From Amycolatopsis lexingtonensis (GTDB lineage Bacteria; Actinomycetota; Actinomycetes; Mycobacteriales; Pseudonocardiaceae): a stretch of 64,000 nt of DNA. Below, piece by piece: positions 6,503 to 13,252 of the stretch. The notes beneath the pieces are model-generated. The model worked only from the letters and a program-made list of their open reading frames with translations, did no database searches and was not told the origin of the DNA. Every line of letters starts with the position of its first letter. The stretch's first letter is position 1. The translations under genes and the position numbers were made by a program. The DNA lies in the NCBI RefSeq assembly GCF_014873755.1, contig NZ_JADBEG010000001.1:10299001-10363000 (forward strand), read 5' to 3'.

Positions 6503-7761
6503 GAGAAGCGCTCGCCCACCAGGCCGGCGGCCAGTGTGTCGCCGTCCTTCGGGTCGATCACCAGGAACGCGCCGGTGCGCGGGCTGACGCCGTAGTCGTC
6601 GACGCCCAGCTCTTCGGCCAGCCGCAGCGTGACGCTGCCGATGTCGTTGAGCTCCAGCGACGAAGGTGAGTCCACGCTGGACAGTGTCTGCTCGTCGAAC
6701 CGCGCGTGCAACTCGCCGACGAGCGCCTGCACCGTGCGGGTGCCGTGCTTGACCAGGACGCGGGCGCCCGGCTTCAGCGGCTTCGACGACAGCCAGCACA
6801 GCGTGCCGGTGATCTCGTCGGTGATCCGGGGCGGCGCATCGGCGGCCGCGATCAGGTCGCCGCGGGAGATGTCGATGTCGTCGGCCAGCAGCAGCGTCAC
6901 CGACGTCCCGGCGCCGGCCTCCGCCAGCGGGCCGTCGGCGGTGTCGATGCGCTCGACGCGGCTGCGGATGCCCTGCGGCAGCACGACGATCTCGTCGCCG
7001 GGGCGGACCGTGCCCGCGGCGATCTGGCCCGCGTAGCCGCGGTAGTCCAGGTACTCCGCCGTGCGCGGGCGGATCACGTACTGCACCGGGAAGCGCAGCG
7101 CGGAGTCGTGCGGGTCGGGCGCGACCGGCACCTCCTCCAGGTGCTCCAGCAGGTTCGGCCCGCGGTACCACGGCGTCCGCTCCGAGCGTGTCGCGACGTT
7201 GTCGCCTTCGAGCGCCGACACGGGGATCGTGAGCACCGAGCCGCGCGCGTAGCCCAGCGTCTCGGCGTGCGAAGCGAACTCCTCGGCGATCACCGTGAAC
7301 GTCGCTTCGTCGTAGTCGACCAGGTCGATCTTGTTCACCGCCAGCACCAGCTGCGGCACGCCCAGCAGCGCAAGCACCGCCGCGTGCCGCCGGGTCTGCT
7401 CGATGACGCCCTTGCGCGCGTCGACCAGCAGCACGGCCAGCTGCGCGGTGGACGCGCCGGTCACCGTGTTGCGCGTGTACTGCACGTGCCCCGGCGTGTC
7501 GGCCAGCACGAACGACCGCTTGGGCGTGGCGAAGTACCGGTAGGCGACGTCGATGGTGATGCCCTGCTCGCGTTCCGAGCGCAGGCCGTCGACCAGCAGC
7601 GACAGGTCCGGAGTGGACAGTCCCTTGTCGACGGACGCGCGGGTGACGGCGTCGAGCTGGTCGGCGAGCACCGACTTGGTGTCGTAGAGCAGCCGGCCGA
7701 CCAGCGTGGACTTTCCGTCGTCCACGCTCCCGGCGGTGGCCAGGCGAAGCAGCGAACTCAT
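6499..7761 (-). CDS. cysN: Sulfate adenylyltransferase subunit 1 (GTPase subunit)
   Basis: CysN is the regulatory GTPase of ATP sulfurylase; GTP hydrolysis drives formation of adenosine 5'-phosphosulfate from sulfate and ATP. The EF-Tu-like G domain shows the P-loop GSVDDGKST (residues 11-19), the switch-II DTPGH and the NKID specificity motif, followed by two beta-barrel domains. At 420 residues it ends after the GTPase and barrel domains, so it lacks a fused CysC (APS kinase) domain. This agrees with direct APS reduction by the neighbouring CysH. Its ATG overlaps the cysD stop by one base (TGATG). Confidence 0.95.
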   Translation of the reverse strand: MSSLLRLATAGSVDDGKSTLVGRLLYDTKSVLADQLDAVTRASVDKGLSTPDLSLLVDGLRSEREQGITIDVAYRYFATPKRSFVLADTPGHVQYTRNTVTGASTAQLAVLLVDARKGVIEQTRRHAAVLALLGVPQLVLAVNKIDLVDYDEATFTVIAEEFASHAETLGYARGSVLTIPVSALEGDNVATRSERTPWYRGPNLLEHLEEVPVAPDPHDSALRFPVQYVIRPRTAEYLDYRGYAGQIAAGTVRPGDEIVVLPQGIRSRVERIDTADGPLAEAGAGTSVTLLLADDIDISRGDLIAAADAPPRITDEITGTLCWLSSKPLKPGARVLVKHGTRTVQALVGELHARFDEQTLSSVDSPSSLELNDIGSVTLRLAEELGVDDYGVSPRTGAFLVIDPKDGDTLAAGLVGERFS

Positions 7762-8681
7762 CAGAAGTACCCCTCACGCTTGCGGTCTTCCATGGCCGCC
7801 TCGGACATCCGGTCGTCGGCGCGGGTGGCGCCGCGTTCGGTGAGGCGCGAAGCCGACACCTCGGCGATGACGTCTTCGACGGTGGTGGCGGTGGACTCGA
7901 TCGCGCCGGTGCAGGAGCCGTCGCCGACGGTCCGGTACCGCACGGTCATCTCACGCACCTCTTCGCCGGGGCGCGGACCGCCCCACGGGCCCTCGGCCAG
8001 CAGCATCCCGTCGCGCAGGTACACCTCGCGCCGGTGCGCGTAGTAGATCGAGGGCAGTTCGACCTTCTCGCGGGCGATGTAGTTCCAGACGTCGGCCTCG
8101 GTCCAGTTGGACAGCGGGAAGACGCGGACCTGCTCGCCCGGGCGGTGCCTGCCGTTGTACAGGTTCCACAGCTCGGGCCGCTGCCGGCGCGGTTCCCACT
8201 GGCCGAAGGCGTTGCGGAGGCTGAAGATCCGCTCCTTCGCCCGGGCCCGCTCCTCGTCGCGGCGCCCGCCGCCGAAGACGGCGTCGAACTTGTTCTCGGC
8301 GATGGTGTCCAGCAGCGGCGTGGTCTGCAGCGGGTTGCGCATGCCGTCCGCGCGCTCTTCGAGGCGCCCGTCGTCGATCCAGTCCTGGACCTTCGCCACG
8401 ACCAGGCGCAGCCCGTGCCGCTCGACGACGCGGTCGCGGAACTCGATGACCTCGTCGAAGTTGTGCCCGGTGTCCACGTGCAGCAGCGGGAACGGCACCG
8501 GCGCCGGCCAGAACGCCTTGATCGCCAGGTGCAGCAGCAGCGTCGAGTCCTTGCCGCCGGAGAAGAGGATCACCGGACGGTCGAACTCGCCTGCCACCTC
8601 CCGGAAGATGTGGATGGCCTCGGACTCCAAGGCCGCGAGGTTGTCCTGTGCCGCATCTGTCGCGGGCTCCAAGGTCGTCAT
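7761..8681 (-). CDS. cysD: Sulfate adenylyltransferase subunit 2 (catalytic subunit)
   Basis: This 306-residue catalytic subunit of ATP sulfurylase belongs to the PP-loop/ATP pyrophosphatase superfamily. The PP-loop SGGKDSTLLLHL (about residues 40-51), the HVDTGHNF strand and the long C-terminal arginine-rich region ending KREGYF are typical of CysD. It pairs with CysN to activate sulfate. The start is ATG 8681, 11 bases after the cysH stop. The family signature NGRHRPGEQVRVFPLSNWTE, which positions the nucleotide, is intact. Confidence 0.95.
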   Translation of the reverse strand: MTTLEPATDAAQDNLAALESEAIHIFREVAGEFDRPVILFSGGKDSTLLLHLAIKAFWPAPVPFPLLHVDTGHNFDEVIEFRDRVVERHGLRLVVAKVQDWIDDGRLEERADGMRNPLQTTPLLDTIAENKFDAVFGGGRRDEERARAKERIFSLRNAFGQWEPRRQRPELWNLYNGRHRPGEQVRVFPLSNWTEADVWNYIAREKVELPSIYYAHRREVYLRDGMLLAEGPWGGPRPGEEVREMTVRYRTVGDGSCTGAIESTATTVEDVIAEVSASRLTERGATRADDRMSEAAMEDRKREGYF

Positions 8682-8692
8682 GAGTCCCTTCC

Positions 8693-9388
8693 TCAGCCGT
8701 GCAGTCCGCACTCGGTCTTCGACTGGCCCGCCCAGCGGCCGCTGCGCGGGTCGGCGCCCGGCTCCACGCGAGCCGTGCAGGGCGCGCAGCCGATCGAGAG
8801 GTAGCCGATCGAAACGAGCGGGTTCTCCAGGATCCCGTGCTCGCGGATGTAGCCGTTGAACTCGTCGTCGGACCACGCCGCGATCGGGTTGACCTTCACC
8901 AGCCCGTTGCGGTCGTCCCAGGTGACGATCGGGGTGTTCGCCCGGGTCGGCGCGTCGACCCGGCGGACGCCGGTGATCCACGCCGAGTAGTTCGAGAGGG
9001 TCTTGCGCAGCGGCACGACCTTGCGGAGGTTGCAGCACAGCGTGGCGTCGCGGGCGTGCAGCTTCTCGCCGTACTCCGCGTCCTGCTCGGCGACGCTCTG
9101 CTCGGCCTGGGCGTTGACGATCTTCACGTCGGGGTAGACCGTCTGCACCGCGTCGCGCGTGCCGAGGGTTTCCGGGAAGTGGTAGCCCGTCTCGAGGAAG
9201 AGAACGTCCACATCGGACTTCACCTTCGTGGTGAGGTCGATGAGCACGGCGTCCTGCATGTTGGACGCGACGATGAAGTCGTCGCCGAACGTGTCGACGG
9301 TCCAGCGGATCGCTTCGGTGGCGGTGGCGTCGGCGAGCTCCTTGGACGCGCGCTCGGCGAGGGTCTTGTAGTCGGCGGTGGCGGTCAT
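8693..9388 (-). CDS. cysH: Adenylylsulfate (APS) reductase
   Basis: This thioredoxin-dependent reductase converts APS to sulfite and AMP. The paired cysteines Cys118-Cys119 and the CxxC pair Cys201/Cys204 are the ligands of the [4Fe-4S] cluster that separates APS reductases from PAPS reductases, and ECGLH near the C-terminus carries the catalytic Cys227. The protein has 231 residues. The start is ATG 9388, with a GGAGG ribosome binding site about seven bases upstream. The preceding small gene cysX overlaps it by four bases. Confidence 0.95.
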   Translation of the reverse strand: MTATADYKTLAERASKELADATATEAIRWTVDTFGDDFIVASNMQDAVLIDLTTKVKSDVDVLFLETGYHFPETLGTRDAVQTVYPDVKIVNAQAEQSVAEQDAEYGEKLHARDATLCCNLRKVVPLRKTLSNYSAWITGVRRVDAPTRANTPIVTWDDRNGLVKVNPIAAWSDDEFNGYIREHGILENPLVSIGYLSIGCAPCTARVEPGADPRSGRWAGQSKTECGLHG

Positions 9389-9534
9389 CGGGAAACCTCC
9401 GGGAGGGACAGGCCGAGGAACTTGACCGAGAAAACCCGGCGACAGGCAGAACACAGCCAGCCGCCGTTCTCTTCCGGCCGCAGATCCTCGTCCCCGCAAT
9501 AAGGGCAGTAGTACGGCGCTGCTCGCTCGGTCAC
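9385..9534 (-). CDS. cysX: CysX-like small zinc-ribbon/ferredoxin-like protein
   Basis: This 49-residue protein (VTERAAPYYCPYCGDEDL...) has two CxxC knuckles, CPYC and CSAC, spaced like a rubredoxin or zinc ribbon, followed by RRVFSVKFLGL. The Corynebacterium glutamicum sulfate operon has a small cysX gene in the same place between the sulfite reductase gene and cysH, proposed to help electron transfer to the reductase. GTG overlaps the sulfite reductase stop by four bases and its own stop overlaps the cysH start, so it is built into the operon. Whether it binds iron or zinc cannot be told from sequence. Confidence 0.75.
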   Translation of the reverse strand: MTERAAPYYCPYCGDEDLRPEENGGWLCSACRRVFSVKFLGLSLPEVSR

Positions 9535-11225
9535 TGGAGGGCGCTTTCGTCGGCGCGCGCCGCCCACTGGGCGAAGCGTTCGCCGGGTTCGCGCCCGGTC
9601 ACGTAGTTGCGCACGACCCGCTCGACGTACCCGGTCAGCTCGCCCGAGGTCACCTTGTGGCCGCGCAGCTTCCGGCCGAACCCGGCGTCGAGGCCGAGGC
9701 CGCCGCCCAGGTGCACCTGGAAGCCTTCGACCTGGTTGCCGTCGGCGTCGGTGACGATCTGGCCCTTGAGGCCGATGTCCGCGGTCTGGATCCGCGCGCA
9801 GGAGTTGGGGCAGCCGTTGAGGTGCACGCTCACCGGCGTGTCGAGGTCCTTCTGGATGTCCACCAACGACTTCTCGAGGTCCGCGACGAGCTGCTGCGCC
9901 CGCGCCTTCGTCTCGACGATGGCGAGCTTGCAGAACTCCAGCCCGGTGCAGGCCATCACGCCGCGCCGCCACGGCGACGGCTTCGTCTCCAGCCCCAGTT
10001 CCGACAGCTCGGCCTCGAGCGTGGCGACCTGGGCCTCGGGGACGTCGAGCACGACGAGCTTCTGCTGCGGGGTGAGCCGCACGCGGCCCGATCCCGCGCG
10101 CTCGGCGGCCTTGGCGACGGCGACGAGCGTGCCGCCCGACGACCGGCCGGCGATCGGCGCGGCGCCGACGTAGAAGGAGCCGTCGACCTGCGGGTGCACC
10201 CCGACGTGGTCGAGCGGGACGGCCGGGTCGGCCGGCGGCGGGCCGTCGATCAGCTCGCGCTTGAGGTACTCGTCCTGCAGCACCTGGCGGAACTTCTCCG
10301 CGCCCCAGTCCTTGACCAGGAACTTGATCCGGGCGCGGGAGCGCAGCCGGCGGTAGCCGTAGTCGCGGAAGACCGAGATGACGCCTTCCCAGACGTCCGG
10401 GACCTCTTCGAGTGGCACCCAGGCGCCGAGGCGCTGGCCGAGCATCGGGTTGGTGGACAGGCCGCCGCCGACCCAGACGTCGAAGCCCGGTCCGTGCTCG
10501 GGGTGGTCCACGCCGACGAAGGCGACGTCGTGGATCTCGTGCGCGACGTCCGGCTGGCCGGAGATCGCGGTCTTGAACTTGCGCGGCAGGTTGGCGAACT
10601 CCGGCTTGCCGATGTAGCGGCGCTTGATCTCGTCGATCGCCGGGGTGCCGTCGATCACTTCGGCGGCCGCGATGCCCGCGACCGGCGAGCCGAGGATGAC
10701 GCGGGGGCTGTCGCCGCACGCCTCCATCGTGGTCATGCCGGCGTTCTCGAGCTTGGCCCAGATCGCCGGGACGTCTTCGATCCGGATCCAGTGGTACTGG
10801 ATGTTCTGCCGGTCGGTGATGTCGGCGGTGTCGCGGGCGTACTGCTGCGAGATCTCGCCCAGCACGGTCAGCTGCGCCGTGGTCAGCGCGCCGCCGTCGA
10901 GCCGGACCCGCAGCATGAAGTAGCGGTCGTCGAGCTCTTCGGGCTCCAGGGTCGCGGTGCGCCCGCCGTCGATGCCCGGCTTGCGCTGGGTGTACAGGCC
11001 GAACCAGCGGAACCGGCCGCGCAGGTCACCCGGGTCGATCGCGTCGAATCCCCGGTGGGCGTAGATGTTTTCGATCCGCGCACGCACGTTGAGCGGGTGA
11101 TCGTCCTTCTTCGACCGCTCGTTCGGGTTCAGCGGCTCCCGGTAACCGAGCGCCCACTGCCCTTCGCCTCGCTTCTGCTTCGCGCGCGCGGGTCGGGCGG
11201 GGGTTTGACGCGTGGGCGTGGCCAT
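9531..11225 (-). CDS. nirA: Ferredoxin-dependent assimilatory sulfite reductase (NirA/Sir)
   Basis: This 564-residue siroheme/[4Fe-4S] enzyme carries out six-electron reduction of sulfite to sulfide. The four cluster ligands are Cys426 and Cys432 (CTGLEFC) and Cys472 and Cys476 (CPNSC). Tyr78 and Cys170 have exactly the spacing of the Tyr69-Cys161 covalent link described in M. tuberculosis NirA, which was shown to be a sulfite reductase. The ATG at 11225 is preceded by CGGAGG eight bases upstream, and a leader peptide ORF lies before that. It is the first gene of the cysXHDN-cbiX operon. Confidence 0.95.
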   Translation of the reverse strand: MATPTRQTPARPARAKQKRGEGQWALGYREPLNPNERSKKDDHPLNVRARIENIYAHRGFDAIDPGDLRGRFRWFGLYTQRKPGIDGGRTATLEPEELDDRYFMLRVRLDGGALTTAQLTVLGEISQQYARDTADITDRQNIQYHWIRIEDVPAIWAKLENAGMTTMEACGDSPRVILGSPVAGIAAAEVIDGTPAIDEIKRRYIGKPEFANLPRKFKTAISGQPDVAHEIHDVAFVGVDHPEHGPGFDVWVGGGLSTNPMLGQRLGAWVPLEEVPDVWEGVISVFRDYGYRRLRSRARIKFLVKDWGAEKFRQVLQDEYLKRELIDGPPPADPAVPLDHVGVHPQVDGSFYVGAAPIAGRSSGGTLVAVAKAAERAGSGRVRLTPQQKLVVLDVPEAQVATLEAELSELGLETKPSPWRRGVMACTGLEFCKLAIVETKARAQQLVADLEKSLVDIQKDLDTPVSVHLNGCPNSCARIQTADIGLKGQIVTDADGNQVEGFQVHLGGGLGLDAGFGRKLRGHKVTSGELTGYVERVVRNYVTGREPGERFAQWAARADESALQ

Positions 11226-11233
11226 GGCGGCGT

Positions 11234-11280
11234 CCTCCGATGGGGCGGTCCGAATTCGTGGCAGGTGGTGGCGACGGAAG
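11234..11280 (-). promoter_or_regulatory. Possible Shine-Dalgarno sequestering helix before the sulfite reductase gene
   Basis: On the minus strand, CTTCCG (complement at 11275-11280) directly follows the leader peptide stop codon and can pair with CGGAGG (complement at 11234-11239), which is the ribosome binding site of the sulfite reductase gene. A ribosome stalled on or leaving the leader ORF would change this pairing. This is read from base complementarity only. Confidence 0.4.
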
Positions 11281-11367
11281 TCAGCGAACGGGTGCGCAGA
11301 GGGCGCTCGCGACGCGCACGAGGTCGACGTGGCGGCGGGCCACCAGGAAGACACCGGCATGAGTCAC
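11281..11367 (-). CDS. Cysteine leader peptide of the sulfate reduction operon
   Basis: A 28-codon reading frame from GTG 11367 to TGA at 11281-11283 contains RRHVDLVRVASALC, which matches the short actinobacterial leader peptides (RRHVDLxRVxSAxC) found ahead of sulfur and cysteine genes. A single cysteine codon lies five codons before the stop. It is placed between a good minus-strand promoter (11425-11454) and the sulfite reductase start (11225). Cysteine-responsive leader ORFs are documented in mycobacteria. By analogy, slow translation at the cysteine codon when Cys-tRNA is scarce would expose the downstream ribosome binding site. The mechanism here is inferred. Confidence 0.75.
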   Translation of the reverse strand: MTHAGVFLVARRHVDLVRVASALCAPVR

Positions 11368-11424
11368 GACCTGAGCGTGCCACGCGTCCACAATGTGGTC
11401 CAGGCCTGACCGCATGCTGGGAGA

Positions 11425-11454
11425 AGGGTCACTCACCTGCGAAAATCGTGTCAA
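11425..11454 (-). promoter_or_regulatory. Predicted promoter of the sulfate reduction operon
   Basis: On the minus strand a perfect -35 TTGACA (complement at 11449-11454) is followed after 18 bases by GACCCT (complement at 11425-11430). Transcription would begin near 11418, giving a leader of about 190 bases that includes the leader peptide frame. Confidence 0.6.
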
Positions 11455-11481
11455 CCGTGCTGCGTGCGGACTCTTGCCTCA

Positions 11482-11525
11482 TTCAAACCACTACATGTAG
11501 AGTACTTCAAGCAAAGTGGTTTGAA
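11482..11525. promoter_or_regulatory. Operator-like inverted repeat over the VOC gene promoter
   Basis: The arms TTCAAACCACT (11482-11492) and AGTGGTTTGAA (11515-11525) are perfectly complementary, and the palindrome CTACATGTAG (11491-11500) lies between them. A weak promoter, TTGCCT at 11474-11479 and TAGAGT at 11498-11503, overlaps the repeat. A repressor bound here would block transcription of the gene at 11540. No regulator gene is adjacent. Confidence 0.55.
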
Positions 11526-11539
11526 GAGAGGAACTGGGG

Positions 11540-11956
11540 ATGCAGGTCAAGGGTTTCGGGGCGGGGTACCTGGTCGACGACGTCGCCGCGACCACCCGCT
11601 TCTACGCCGACGTGATCGGGCTGGCGGTCACCGTCGAGCTGGACTGGTTCGCCAGCGTCAACGCCGGTGCGCCGGGGTATGAGATCAGCTTCGTGCAGCG
11701 CGGCCACGCGTCCGTGCCGGCGGGCTACCGGGCGGCCGAAACGACCGGGGTGATGTTCGGGCTCGTCGTCGAGGACGCGGCGGCCGAGGCGAAACGGCTG
11801 GCGGAGGCGGGTGTCGAGCTCGTCGTGCCGCTCGTCGACGAGGTGTACGGGCAGCGGCACTTCTACGTCGCCGACCCGAACGGGGTGCTGCTCGACATCA
11901 TCGAGATGATCCCGGTCGACCCCGAGTGGGCGGCGGCGAACCTCCCGGCTTCGTAG
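11540..11956 (+). CDS. VOC family (glyoxalase/bleomycin resistance-like) protein
   Basis: This 138-residue protein has two beta-alpha-beta-beta-beta modules of the vicinal oxygen chelate fold. The first opens VKGFGAGYLVDDVAATTRFYADVIGL and the second includes GQRHFYVADPNGVLLDIIEM, where the DPNG turn and the following acidic residue are typical. Members bind a divalent metal or sequester small molecules; the substrate cannot be assigned. A GAGAGGAACTGGGG ribosome-binding stretch precedes the ATG, and a strong inverted repeat overlaps the promoter, so it is probably induced by a signal sensed by an unlinked repressor. Confidence 0.85.
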   Translation: MQVKGFGAGYLVDDVAATTRFYADVIGLAVTVELDWFASVNAGAPGYEISFVQRGHASVPAGYRAAETTGVMFGLVVEDAAAEAKRLAEAGVELVVPLVDEVYGQRHFYVADPNGVLLDIIEMIPVDPEWAAANLPAS

Positions 11957-11970
11957 GGGACAATCGGGGG

Positions 11971-13188
11971 GTGCCCGTGCTGCGTCCCGACCCTGCCACC
12001 CCCATCGACCCGGCGTTGCCGGAGAGCGCGCTGAAAGGGCTGGGCAGCAGAGCGTTCGGGGTGTACGTGCACGTCCCGTTCTGCGCGACGCGCTGCGGTT
12101 ACTGCGACTTCAACACCTACACCGCGGGTGAGCTGGACTCCGGCTCGTCGCCGCAGTCCTGGCTCGAAGGGCTGCGGCGCGAGCTGGAGCTGGCCGCGCG
12201 CGTGCTGGTCGTGCCGCCGGCCGCCGACACCGTGTTCGTCGGCGGCGGCACCCCCTCGCTGCTCGGCGCCGAAGGGCTCGGCTCCGTCCTCGACGCCGTC
12301 CGCGACGTCTTCGGGCTCGCCCCGGGTGCCGAGGTGACGACCGAGTCGAACCCGGAGTCGACGTCGCCGGAGTTCTTCGCCGGGATCCGGGAAGCCGGCT
12401 ACACCCGCGTTTCGCTGGGCATGCAGTCGGCCGCGCCGCACGTGCTGAAGATCCTCGACCGGGTGCACACGCCGGGCCGGCCGGGACAGGCCGCCGCCGA
12501 AGCGCGCGTGGCCGGGTTCGACCACGTGAACCTCGACGTGATCTACGGCACGCCGGGAGAACGGCCGGACGACCTGCTCGCCACCCTCGACGCCGTGCTG
12601 GCCGCCGGCGTCGACCACGTGTCGGCGTACGCGCTGATCGTCGAGGAGGGCACCGCGCTGGCCCGCCGCGTCCGCCGCGGCGAGCTGCCCGCCCCGGACG
12701 ACGACGTGCTGGCCGCGGACTACGAGATGATCGACGCCGCGCTCACGGCGGCGGGGCTGCGCTGGTACGAGGTGTCGAACTGGGCGGCGTCCGACGCGGC
12801 CCGCTGCCGCCACAACCTCGGCTACTGGCGCGGCGACGACTGGTGGGGCGCCGGCCCGGGCGCGCACAGCCACGTCGGCGGGGTGCGCTGGTGGAACGTC
12901 AAGCACCCGGCCCGGTACGCGGCGCTGCTGGCCGACGGCGATTCGCCCGCCGGCGGGCGCGAAGTGCTCACCGACGACGACCAGCACCTCGAGCGGATCA
13001 TGCTCGAACTCCGCGTCGCCGAAGGGCTCCCGCTCGACGTTCTCGACGAGCCCGGGCTCGCCGAAGCCCGTGCGGCCGCGGCTGAAGGCCTGCTGGACCC
13101 GTCCGCTTTGGACAGCCGGGGCCGCGCGGTGCTGACCGACCGCGGACGCCTGCTCGCGGACGGCGTGGTCCGGCGCCTCGCGGGCTGA
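11971..13188 (+). CDS. hemW: Radical SAM heme chaperone HemW
   Basis: This 405-residue radical SAM protein was formerly annotated as coproporphyrinogen III oxidase-like. The cluster motif HVPFCATRCGYCDFNTY gives Cys38, Cys42 and Cys45, and the extra residue after CDF fits HemW rather than HemN. It is followed by the GGGTPSLL SAM-binding motif and the HemN C-terminal domain. HemW binds heme and hands it to respiratory enzymes. The GTG at 11971 follows a GACAAT box at 11959-11964 by six bases, suggesting a leaderless transcript; a second in-frame GTG lies two codons later. Confidence 0.9.
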   Translation: MPVLRPDPATPIDPALPESALKGLGSRAFGVYVHVPFCATRCGYCDFNTYTAGELDSGSSPQSWLEGLRRELELAARVLVVPPAADTVFVGGGTPSLLGAEGLGSVLDAVRDVFGLAPGAEVTTESNPESTSPEFFAGIREAGYTRVSLGMQSAAPHVLKILDRVHTPGRPGQAAAEARVAGFDHVNLDVIYGTPGERPDDLLATLDAVLAAGVDHVSAYALIVEEGTALARRVRRGELPAPDDDVLAADYEMIDAALTAAGLRWYEVSNWAASDAARCRHNLGYWRGDDWWGAGPGAHSHVGGVRWWNVKHPARYAALLADGDSPAGGREVLTDDDQHLERIMLELRVAEGLPLDVLDEPGLAEARAAAAEGLLDPSALDSRGRAVLTDRGRLLADGVVRRLAG

Positions 13189-13212
13189 GCCGGGATTAAA
13201 TCGGCGGGGCCG

Positions 13213-13237
13213 GTCGTTGCTTGTATTCAGCAACGAC
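13213..13237. promoter_or_regulatory. Perfect operator-like palindrome upstream of the MDR oxidoreductase gene
   Basis: The arms GTCGTTGCT (13213-13221) and AGCAACGAC (13229-13237) flank a seven-base spacer, TGTATTC. The 25-base size and perfect symmetry fit a dimeric MarR- or TetR-type repressor site. It lies 15 bases before the start codon and just ahead of the GAGGAGG ribosome binding site. Confidence 0.6.
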
Positions 13238-13252
13238 TTTCGAGGAGGCCTC

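Noticed and set aside
6499..7761. CysN-CysC fusion (APS kinase domain)
   Set aside because: The protein ends at 420 residues after the beta-barrel domains, with no second P-loop, and the operon uses an APS reductase.
5765..7777. A 670-codon open frame spanning cysN and the chelatase gene
   Set aside because: Its first two thirds is an arginine- and proline-rich shadow of cysN in another frame; only the part from GTG 6502 has protein character.
9657..11615. A 652-codon open frame on the plus strand opposite the sulfite reductase gene
   Set aside because: It is an antisense frame kept open by high GC; composition is Arg/Asp/Val/Leu-rich with no family features, and the opposite strand holds a clear enzyme.
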